Assembly (NCBI RefSeq): GCF_020217005.1
Contig: NZ_JAIWOI010000015.1
Location: 1 to 10,000 of the forward strand
Direction: 5' to 3'
DNA: 10,000 nucleotides
Origin: Rheinheimera sp.
GTDB taxonomy: Bacteria > Pseudomonadota > Gammaproteobacteria > Enterobacterales > Alteromonadaceae
This document shows, piece after piece, positions 1 through 6,277 of this stretch; position 1 is the stretch's first letter; each line of letters starts with the position of its first letter. A program made the position numbers and the translations under genes. Below the pieces are notes generated by a model. The model searched no databases. It was given only the letters and a program-made list of their open reading frames with translations, and was not told where the DNA came from.

Positions 1-312
1 ATTATTCTGGTCAATAACCTTCGAAACCAACAGGCTGTCTTGGCTCTTTTTGACAACAACAAAACTGAAATTAATGAGCGGGATATAATCTGGTTTGTGT
101 TGGACGGGGATGCAGCCCACACCAATTATCAGGGGACGTTGTCAGATGATTTCATCACCAAAACCAGAATGAGCTACCAGCTTGAATCCGGAAAAATTAT
201 GCTGATTGGTAAAGATGGTGGCGTGAAGTTTTTGCTCGACCGTATGGATTTGGAGGCGATATTTACTGAAATTGACGCTATGCCAATGCGCCATAACGAG
301 ATGCAGCATTGA
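1..312 (+). CDS. DUF4174 domain protein, C-terminal part (5' end outside window)
   Basis: The frame is open from base 1 to the TGA stop at 310-312, giving 103 residues. The TTG at 40 is therefore probably internal, and the true start lies left of the window. The C-terminal half carries the hallmark of the DUF4174 family: LIGKDGGVK (about 202-228), then an acidic/hydrophobic helix and IDAMPMRHNEM near the end. An earlier RDIIWFVLDGD segment matches the strand expected in the middle of the domain. DUF4174 domains are usually about 100-130 residues, often behind a signal peptide, and are regarded as having a peroxiredoxin/thioredoxin-like fold. No catalytic cysteine is visible in this part, so enzymatic activity cannot be claimed. 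Probably only the signal peptide and first strand are missing. No partner gene is visible, and the next gene is on the opposite strand. The family call is fairly sure; the function is unknown. Confidence 0.8.
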   Translation: MILVNNLRNQQAVLALFDNNKTEINERDIIWFVLDGDAAHTNYQGTLSDDFITKTRMSYQLESGKIMLIGKDGGVKFLLDRMDLEAIFTEIDAMPMRHNEMQH

Positions 313-387
313 GTTTGGCCGGTTCTGCCGGGTTGAATGGTTAATAGTGCAGTGCCACTTTGTGGCGATTAGGTCCTAACTTGGTAT

Positions 388-410
388 AAAAAAGGACCCG
401 AAGGTCCTTT
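388..410 (-). terminator. Rho-independent terminator of the S10 peptidase gene, UUCG loop
   Basis: Read on the minus strand, an 8-bp stem (AAAGGACC / GGTCCTTT) encloses a TTCG loop with a C-G closing pair, the very stable C(UUCG)G tetraloop. Three further T residues follow, giving a run of six T. It starts 16 bases after the stop codon of the S10 gene (TGA at 426-428). On the plus strand the same stem is followed only by TTTC at its end, so it would be a poorer terminator for the upstream DUF4174 gene, though some bidirectional use is possible. Confidence 0.88.
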
Positions 411-425
411 CTAGATCAGCTTAAA

Positions 426-1964
426 TCAATACTTCGCAGGTTGATCCGGCTTAGGTAAAGTGGCTTTGATAAAGTCACGTAAGTCCTGATTCGACTGACG
501 TAGATCGTCGTAACGCAGGTACATCATATGACCGCTGCGGTAGCCTTTGAAGCTTAACCTGTCTTTCATTTTGCCACTTGGGTCCAACTGCCACATATTG
601 TATTTGGCATCAAAATAGTTGGTGGCACCGTCGTAGTAACCCGATTGAGTCATCACATGCAGGTAGGGGTTTTGTGCCATGGCCTGACGCAGGTTTTCGC
701 CTGTATTGTCATTGCTTCTGTCCCACGGATGCACATTACCGAACATATTGTATTTCACGTCGGTTTTGTAATTTAACTCGTTTTTCAGGTAGTGATTAAT
801 AGCTGGAGTAAAAGAGTGCAGCCATGAGGTCAACTCGGCGTTGTAATCCGGCTCTGAGCCTGCATCTTTTTTGTCGATACCCAAATAACGTGAGTCTAAA
901 CGGCCCACAGTCTGGCCACGCTCACGCAGCAATTCTTTCCAGAAAAAGTCGGTACTAATATCCAGATTATTCTGCAGCACAGCTTTGACAGATAAACCTG
1001 AATACTTCGCCACTTGCTCGGCGATTTGTTGCTTTTCAGCTTGTGGTAAAGAGTTGCCTTTGGCTAAAGCCGGCAGGTAGGTATTGAGCGTGAAGGCTTC
1101 TACTTCCGGTAAGTAATCGGTTAAGTCTTTTTGCTGGAATTCACTGCTTAGCGCTTTGTGGTACCAGGCAGTGGCGGCAAAGTATGGCAGGCGGTTAGCT
1201 GCATCCACAGGGCCGTCACGTTTAATACCAATCTCAGTTGGAGACACCAGCACCACGCCGTTTAAGTACATCCATTGTTGGTTTTGTAATGCTAAAGCTA
1301 AACCTGATACCCGTGTTGTGCCGTAGCTTTCGCCTATCAGGTACTTTGGGGATTGCCATCTGTTGTAGCGACTGACAAAGGTATTGACCCAGTCGGCCAG
1401 GTATTTGATATCGGCATTCACACCAAAAAACATTTTTTGTTGCTGTTCCGCGCTTGGCATTTTGCCATCTTTGTTAGGTAATACACGGGAATAGGCCGTA
1501 TTCACCGGGTTCACAAAAACAATGTCCGCTGTATCCAGCACTGAATAGGGGTTTTGTTTTACGCCATAAGGCTGTAACGGGTAGCCTTCACTATCTACGT
1601 TCAGCGCCTTTGGGCCGGTGTAAGCAATTTGCATCCAGACAGAGGCCGAACCAGGGCCACCGTTAAATGAAATCAGCAGTGGACGGCTTTTGCGGTCTTT
1701 CACATCCTGTCGTTCGTAATAGGTATAAAAAATGGCTGCCGTTGGCTCGCCTTGCTCATTCCATACCGGCTGAGTGCCAGTATAGGCTTTGTAACTGAAA
1801 TTCTGATCCAGCACAGTAGTTTTATGTTCTGTCACCACAACAGAGTCCGCATCTATTTGTACTGGGGTGTTTTTGGCGGTTTGAGCTTCTTCAGCCTGAG
1901 CCTCAAGGCTTAAAGCAGTTGTGCTCAGGCATAGACTGAGCAACAGAAGTGGACTGATTTTCAT
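426..1964 (-). CDS. Exported S10-family serine carboxypeptidase-like peptidase
   Basis: A 512-residue protein of the peptidase S10 family (serine carboxypeptidase/cathepsin A, COG2939 type), an alpha/beta hydrolase that removes C-terminal residues from peptides. Visible signs are an N-terminal signal peptide (hydrophobic residues 5-20, AQA before a likely cleavage after residue 24), the NGGPGS oxyanion segment at 101-106, the nucleophile motif GESYGTT at 211-217 with Ser213, Asp445 in GYYDGAT, and His479 in SGHMM. The full catalytic triad is therefore present and the length is normal. The ATG at 1962-1964 is preceded by an AGGAA ribosome site (1969-1973) with good spacing. It should act in the periplasm or outside the cell. 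It is divergent from an AraC-family gene and ends at the UUCG terminator. Bacterial members are poorly characterised, so exact substrate specificity is unknown. Confidence 0.93.
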   Translation of the reverse strand: MKISPLLLLSLCLSTTALSLEAQAEEAQTAKNTPVQIDADSVVVTEHKTTVLDQNFSYKAYTGTQPVWNEQGEPTAAIFYTYYERQDVKDRKSRPLLISFNGGPGSASVWMQIAYTGPKALNVDSEGYPLQPYGVKQNPYSVLDTADIVFVNPVNTAYSRVLPNKDGKMPSAEQQQKMFFGVNADIKYLADWVNTFVSRYNRWQSPKYLIGESYGTTRVSGLALALQNQQWMYLNGVVLVSPTEIGIKRDGPVDAANRLPYFAATAWYHKALSSEFQQKDLTDYLPEVEAFTLNTYLPALAKGNSLPQAEKQQIAEQVAKYSGLSVKAVLQNNLDISTDFFWKELLRERGQTVGRLDSRYLGIDKKDAGSEPDYNAELTSWLHSFTPAINHYLKNELNYKTDVKYNMFGNVHPWDRSNDNTGENLRQAMAQNPYLHVMTQSGYYDGATNYFDAKYNMWQLDPSGKMKDRLSFKGYRSGHMMYLRYDDLRQSNQDLRDFIKATLPKPDQPAKY

Positions 1965-2081
1965 AGCGTTCCTGCTGGTATTTTGTTTTTTGTTTTAAGG
2001 GGAGTTATTCAGCTTACTGTTTACCCTACAAAACATAAAATAACCATTGGTGTTGAGACTAATTCACTTTAACTTGGGATA

Positions 2082-2108
2082 CCGTGCTTTGTCTGTTGCT
2101 CCGTGCTT
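2082..2108. repeat. Direct repeat CCGTGCTT between divergent S10 and AraC genes
   Basis: Two exact copies of CCGTGCTT (2082-2089 and 2101-2108) begin 19 bases apart in the 235-bp region between the divergent S10 peptidase and AraC-family genes. AraC-family proteins often bind direct repeats about two helical turns apart, so this could be an operator. The copies are short and the spacing is slightly below 21 bp, so chance is a real alternative. Confidence 0.25.
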
Positions 2109-2164
2109 CTTGCCTAAAAGTCCGGAAAACTGGTTTGGCTGATGCAGACAAAGGTTGTTGCTTT

Positions 2165-2170
2165 TATACT
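2165..2170 (+). promoter_or_regulatory. Possible -10 box (TATACT) of the AraC-family gene
   Basis: TATACT matches five of six consensus positions and lies 30 bases before the chosen ATG at 2200. No convincing -35 box is found at 16-18 bp upstream, so this would be an activator-dependent or weak promoter at best. Confidence 0.3.
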
Positions 2171-2199
2171 GGATTTTCATTCCAGTCAGGGAGAACAGT

Positions 2200-3105
2200 A
2201 TGAGCATTTCAATAGAACAACAACTTGAACAGCTAAAAGCCCAGCTTTTACCTCATATGCCGGCCTGTGGCAGCATCGAAAGTATTATTCCTGAATTGTG
2301 TTTGTACCGTACTGACGACAGGACTGAGATTACTCCGGTGGTGTATGAACCTTCGCTCTGTATTATGTTGCAGGGCGAAAAAGAGGTGTACCTTAGCAAT
2401 GACCGTATAGTGTACGATCCCTTGAGTTATTTACTGGTACCTGTGACAGTGCCTGCCAGTGGAAAAGTCACTAAAGCCAGTCCGGAAACGCCTTATCTTG
2501 CGCTGCGTCTGACCATTGATTTAAAAGAACTGGCTGATTTGGTCATTGACTTAGGTGGTCGGGTGGAGCGTAGTAAGAATCAGGTCAAGGCTATGGCTGT
2601 TGGACGAGTCGATGCAGGGCTGTTGTCCGCTATAGCGCGTTTGCTGCAACTCCTTGATAAACCCGCTGATATACCTGTGCTTTATCCTCTGCTGAAACGT
2701 GAAATTTTATACCGCTTATTGCTGGGTGATTTGGGCAGTCAGCTTCGCGATTTTATGCTGTTGGACAGCCAGGGCCATCGGATTAGCAAAGTTATTGAAA
2801 CTCTGCGGAAAAAATACAATGAAACATTAAGGATTAAAGAGCTGGCCGACGAAGTGCATCTGAGTGAGTCAGCTTTATTCCAGGCTTTTAAAGCGGTGAC
2901 AGGCATGTCGCCATTGCAGTATCAAAAGAAACTAAGACTGAATGAAGCGCGCCGTATTATGTTGCATGAAGGCGTAGAGGCCGCTACAGCCAGCTATAAA
3001 GTGGGCTATGAAAGTCCATCACAATTTAGCCGGGAATACAGCCGCTTGTTCGGAGCACCGCCTAAAGCAGACATTGAGAGAGTGCGTTTACAAAGTCAAC
3101 AGTGA
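2200..3105 (+). CDS. AraC-family transcriptional regulator with AraC_N domain
   Basis: I start this gene at ATG 2200, giving 301 residues, because AGGGAGA (2188-2194) sits at proper distance; the frame also opens further up at TTG 2155 but that has no ribosome site. Residues about 24-175 match the AraC_N effector domain, with the typical TPVVYEPSLCIMLQGEKEV stretch at about 45-63 and the following beta-rich segment. Residues about 193-297 form the AraC DNA-binding domain: the first helix-turn-helix at about 210-231 (IKELADEVHLSESALFQAF) and the second at about 260-287, with VGYESPSQFSREY. It is a cytoplasmic DNA-binding regulator. Members with this N-terminal domain commonly sit next to the oxidoreductase or hydrolase gene they control; here the divergent S10 peptidase is the obvious candidate target, which is an inference. 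The inducer is unknown. Confidence 0.93.
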   Translation: MSISIEQQLEQLKAQLLPHMPACGSIESIIPELCLYRTDDRTEITPVVYEPSLCIMLQGEKEVYLSNDRIVYDPLSYLLVPVTVPASGKVTKASPETPYLALRLTIDLKELADLVIDLGGRVERSKNQVKAMAVGRVDAGLLSAIARLLQLLDKPADIPVLYPLLKREILYRLLLGDLGSQLRDFMLLDSQGHRISKVIETLRKKYNETLRIKELADEVHLSESALFQAFKAVTGMSPLQYQKKLRLNEARRIMLHEGVEAATASYKVGYESPSQFSREYSRLFGAPPKADIERVRLQSQQ

Positions 3106-3181
3106 AAATAGGAACTCTCTTTTTTCAGGAGTATAATTTTTACACTTTTATTTGTGAAATTTTGTAATTCAGATCAATGAA

Positions 3182-3204
3182 TTGTCACAGTGCTATGCGA
3201 TAAT
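3182..3204 (+). promoter_or_regulatory. Candidate promoter of the chemoreceptor gene
   Basis: TGCGATAAT at 3196-3204 reads as an extended -10 box for sigma-70 (TGn plus GATAAT, five of six). The overlapping TGCGATAA also resembles the flagellar sigma-28 -10 element GCCGATAA (six of eight), and TGAATTGT (3178-3185) partly resembles its -35 element but with a spacer one base short. TTGTCA at 3182-3187 is too close to serve as a normal -35 partner. A start near 3210 would give a leader of about 75 bases. Confidence 0.4.
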
Positions 3205-3214
3205 CAGAGCACAA

Positions 3215-3232
3215 AAAGCTGAATTCAGCTTT
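3215..3232. repeat. Perfect 18-bp palindrome in the chemoreceptor leader
   Basis: AAAGCTGAATTCAGCTTT is a perfect inverted repeat centred on GAATTC. As RNA it can form a 7-bp stem with an AAUU loop, and outer AGCAC (3208-3212) and GTGCT (3239-3243) can pair around it. It lies just after the candidate promoter and about 50 bases before the chemoreceptor ATG. It may be an operator for a dimeric regulator or a leader hairpin. No T run follows, so it is not a good terminator for the AraC-family gene. Confidence 0.6.
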
Positions 3233-3283
3233 AGCGCTGTGCTGGTGCACAGTCCCCCTCTTTTGCCTAGGTGTTGAACATCC

Positions 3284-4924
3284 ATGTTTAAATCTAAAAC
3301 TATTAGTATCAGACTGATCCTGGCGTTTTCGGTACCACTTTTGTTGTTAGTGATCCTCGGAAGCCAAAGCTATTTTTCTGTTCGGGCCATGCATAAACAC
3401 ATTGATACTTTGTATGATGAGCGAATTGTACCTTTGACTGAACTGAAGTTGATTGCTGACGCTTATGCAGTAAACGTCATAGATGCGGTAAACAAAGCCA
3501 ATGCAGGTGTTTTTACTGCGGAGCAGGCTGTACAGGAACTGCAAAAAGCTCAACTGATCATTAAGGAGCAATGGGCTTTGTATCAGGCGCATTCGATGCA
3601 GGCTGACGAGCAAGAGCTGATCCGCCAAACCCAGCAGTTATTCAGTGCCGCAGATACCCAAATTATTGCCGCTATTGAACTTATTTCCTCTAAACAAGGA
3701 TCAGTGGTTCGTCAGCTTGATAGCATGGATGGCCCTTTATATCAAACCATAGATCCAATCAGTAATCAGATTTCTGCTTTAATTCAGTATCAGTTGGATC
3801 AATCTGCAGTGATTGACCAGCAAGCCACGACTTTATACGACGCTGAAGTCTGGGGGATCTGGATTATTACTTTGCTGGCTTTTGCTGGTAGTGCTGTGGC
3901 TGGTTATATAGTGACTCAGCGTATTTTACGTCAGCTGGGCGCTGAGCCTATGCAGGTTGTTGCTCTGGTCAAAGAAATTGCCGCAGGCCGTTTGGATCTG
4001 AACATCAATCTTGATAAAGCCCAGCCACAAAGTCTGTTGTATTCATTAAAGCAAATGGTTGATCAACTGATTAGTGTGTTAAAACAGGTACAGCAAGCTG
4101 GCGCTTTAGTGAATCAGAATTCAGTAACTCTGGAAAAAAACAGCCATCAGGCATCTGCTCAACTGAACCAGCAAAAAAATGAAGTGGTGTCTGTCAGTGC
4201 AGCTATGAATGAAATGACTACTACTGTGGCTGCTGTAGCCCATAACGCCAGGCAAGCTTCGTTAAAGGCCGAGTTTGCCAGCCAGGAAAGTGTCAGTAGC
4301 GCAAAAGTGATGGACCAGACTCTGCTCGCTATGCAGCTGTTACAGCAAAATATTCTGCATTCAACTCAAACAGTTCAAAGTCTTTCAGCAGAGAGTGAAC
4401 AAATCAGCCAGGTGATTGAAGTGATCCGTGGTATTGCCGATCAAACGAACTTGTTGGCATTAAATGCAGCCATTGAGGCAGCAAGAGCTGGCGAACAAGG
4501 CAGAGGGTTTGCTGTAGTCGCGGATGAAGTCCGTACTCTGGCCAGCCGCACTCAGCAATCCACTCAGGCTATTCAGCAAATTATCGGCACTTTGTTAAGT
4601 GGTGTTGATTTGTCGCTGCAATCTATGGAGAAGAGCCGTGACGAAGTGAAACAGGTGGTTGAGCTGGTGAATCAATCTGGCAACAGATTGCAACAGATTA
4701 ATCAAAGCGCCCAATTGGTTTGGGACATGAGTTCAGAAATTGCCAGTGCTGCAGAGCAACAAAGCGTGGTGGCTGAAGACATCAATAAAAACGTGAGTTA
4801 TATCCACGCGGGTGCTGAACAAAGTTCGGTCGCTGCCGGGGCTGTATTGTTATCGGCTGAGCAATTGCAACAGCTGTCTGAGAAACTAAAACAACAAATT
4901 GCTTATTTCCGCTTACCTGCGTAA
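3284..4924 (+). CDS. Methyl-accepting chemotaxis protein (4HB-HAMP-MCP signal)
   Basis: A 546-residue inner-membrane chemoreceptor. Order of parts: TM1 at about 10-31; a helical periplasmic ligand domain of about 155 residues (32-188), most like the four-helix-bundle 4HB_MCP/Tar type; TM2 at about 190-211; HAMP at about 212-265, with the typical LGAEP and EIAAGRLD segments; then the long cytoplasmic coiled-coil signalling domain to the end. The hairpin tip that contacts CheA and CheW lies at about 378-420 and is well conserved (GIADQTNLLALNAAIEAARA, then GRGFAVVADEVRTLA). It ends in FRLPA and has no CheR/CheB-tethering pentapeptide. The ATG has AGGTG (3269-3273) upstream. It is an orphan receptor: no che or flagellar gene is beside it. 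The ligand cannot be read from the sequence. Confidence 0.95.
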   Translation: MFKSKTISIRLILAFSVPLLLLVILGSQSYFSVRAMHKHIDTLYDERIVPLTELKLIADAYAVNVIDAVNKANAGVFTAEQAVQELQKAQLIIKEQWALYQAHSMQADEQELIRQTQQLFSAADTQIIAAIELISSKQGSVVRQLDSMDGPLYQTIDPISNQISALIQYQLDQSAVIDQQATTLYDAEVWGIWIITLLAFAGSAVAGYIVTQRILRQLGAEPMQVVALVKEIAAGRLDLNINLDKAQPQSLLYSLKQMVDQLISVLKQVQQAGALVNQNSVTLEKNSHQASAQLNQQKNEVVSVSAAMNEMTTTVAAVAHNARQASLKAEFASQESVSSAKVMDQTLLAMQLLQQNILHSTQTVQSLSAESEQISQVIEVIRGIADQTNLLALNAAIEAARAGEQGRGFAVVADEVRTLASRTQQSTQAIQQIIGTLLSGVDLSLQSMEKSRDEVKQVVELVNQSGNRLQQINQSAQLVWDMSSEIASAAEQQSVVAEDINKNVSYIHAGAEQSSVAAGAVLLSAEQLQQLSEKLKQQIAYFRLPA

Positions 4925-4930
4925 TCAACT

Positions 4931-6028
4931 TTAATCTGATAAACGCCATTGATCTAACCAGCTCCAGACTTGTTGCTGCTGTTGCTGGTTAAATTCATGG
5001 CGTGCTTCGCTCCAAATCTCAGTGCGTAGCGCTGCCTCAGCGCCATAGGCCTGCCAGACTTTTTTTAGTTGTTGTTGTCCCTGAATGACGCCTTGTACCG
5101 GCATCAGTGGATCTTGCCCACCATTGATTAAATACAAGGCCTTTGGTGCCATCAGACTGACTTGATCCGGTATATCCAGCACTGCTGCCAATCCCGGATG
5201 CAACAGATAAAAAGCCGATTGGCCTTTGGTTAAATTAGCGCCAGGTTGCAGCAGGTGTTGAAAGTTATTAAACCAGCAGATAGCTGCTGCGGCCTGAACA
5301 TGCTCAGACAAAGCCGCGACTTGCCAGGCGCGGTAAGCGCCCATAGAAAAACCAACAGCGACAATTTTTCCTGCAGGCACCTGTGGTTGCTGCGCCAAAA
5401 ATTTGGCCAGTTGCATGTCTTCCCATGCCGACAATCCTGATAGCGAATGCCCTGTTGCCATCAGGTTGGCTGCCAGTTGTTGCTGCTCTTCATAGTGTAA
5501 AGGTCCACGCTCACCAAAACCCAAAGTGTCGGCTGCCAGCACCAGGTAACCTTGTTCCGCCAGGGTGTCTCCAATAAAAACTCCGCCATAGTATTTTTTA
5601 ACCCAGTCCTGTGCTGCTTTTTTCAATGTTGAGTCCGAAAAGGGTCTGATCATTTTCTCTTTGCCAATGTCAAAATATGCGCCGTGATCATGCAGTAATA
5701 ACACTGCTGCTTTGACGGGTTGATGTTTGGGAATAAGCATCAGTGCTTTGGTATGGCTGATACTACTAAGAGGGATCTGCCAGAGTCCGGCCTGGTAACT
5801 GCCTCTGTCTTCCTGCTGAAATAGCCGGGCTGGTGCCAACTGGCCGGGCTCGGGTGCCAACAGACTCTGCAGATAAAACCGACGCTGATGTTGTTGCCAC
5901 TGCTGCAAAGGCATTTGTTGTTGCCAGCTACCTTTGTAACTTAAAGCTGCTGTCACTGGCAAAGTCACTGTGGCATGGACAAATAAAGTGGAAAAACCTA
6001 GCCAGAGTAGACACAGATACTTAGTCAT
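4931..6028 (-). CDS. Exported alpha/beta hydrolase (dienelactone hydrolase / Abhydrolase_7-like)
   Basis: A 365-residue protein from ATG 6026-6028; a GTG one codon earlier is possible, but GAGAT (6036-6040) is better spaced for the ATG. A signal peptide is evident, with VHA before a likely cut after residue 19. The alpha/beta-hydrolase core shows HDHGA at 113-117 (oxyanion region), a VLAADTLGFGERG strand-loop at about 163-175, the nucleophile elbow GFSMG at 226-230 (Ser228), the acid GGQDP (Asp306) and ARHEF (His344), so the triad looks complete. This pattern fits secreted dienelactone-hydrolase-like esterases, including the putative acetyl xylan esterase group. It probably hydrolyses an ester in the periplasm; substrate unknown. 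About 12% of residues are glutamine, including six in a row near the C-terminus. It converges on the chemoreceptor gene with a 6-bp gap and diverges from prolyl oligopeptidase. Confidence 0.88.
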   Translation of the reverse strand: MTKYLCLLWLGFSTLFVHATVTLPVTAALSYKGSWQQQMPLQQWQQHQRRFYLQSLLAPEPGQLAPARLFQQEDRGSYQAGLWQIPLSSISHTKALMLIPKHQPVKAAVLLLHDHGAYFDIGKEKMIRPFSDSTLKKAAQDWVKKYYGGVFIGDTLAEQGYLVLAADTLGFGERGPLHYEEQQQLAANLMATGHSLSGLSAWEDMQLAKFLAQQPQVPAGKIVAVGFSMGAYRAWQVAALSEHVQAAAAICWFNNFQHLLQPGANLTKGQSAFYLLHPGLAAVLDIPDQVSLMAPKALYLINGGQDPLMPVQGVIQGQQQLKKVWQAYGAEAALRTEIWSEARHEFNQQQQQQVWSWLDQWRLSD

Positions 6029-6180
6029 CACAAGGATCTCAACGGTATTTTACTCAGCATACAACAGCCTTAGATTTTGGCTTGATCTTTGATAGGAAAA
6101 TTCCATAAACAGAACAAGGCCCGTCATTAGGCGCATCTGCCAGGACGTTAATCGTAAAGGGTGCTTTGAGTTAACAGTTT

Positions 6181-6189
6181 TGTTATGCT
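6181..6189 (+). promoter_or_regulatory. Possible extended -10 of the prolyl oligopeptidase gene
   Basis: TGTTATGCT fits the extended -10 pattern (TGn followed by TATGCT, four of six). No good -35 box lies at the normal distance. A start near 6196 would leave a leader of about 80 bases. An inverted repeat TGCTCGG (6186-6192) / CCGAGCA (6222-6228) overlaps it and might be a regulator site. Confidence 0.33.
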
Positions 6190-6277
6190 CGGTCTCGAAT
6201 TTTTTTAACACTCACTCCTTCCCGAGCAAAGCAGTTGTTTTGATCTGGAAGGCGATAACATCCGGGGAACAGGATCG

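Noticed and set aside
352..368. Small stem GCCAC-TTT-GTGGC after the DUF4174 gene
   Set aside because: Only 5 bp, and no T run follows; the stronger hairpin at 388-410 explains termination better.
2155..2199. Longer AraC-family protein starting at TTG 2155
   Set aside because: There is no ribosome site before it, the extra residues do not look like the family, and ATG 2200 has a clear AGGGAGA.
4955..4991. TAACCAGC / GCTGGTTA inverted repeat as a terminator of the chemoreceptor gene
   Set aside because: It has a 21-base loop, is inside the hydrolase coding sequence and is followed by AATTC rather than T residues.
6065..6095. TTGATCTTTGAT short repeat in the hydrolase/prolyl oligopeptidase gap
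   Set aside because: The repeated unit is only TTGAT, too short to separate from chance.
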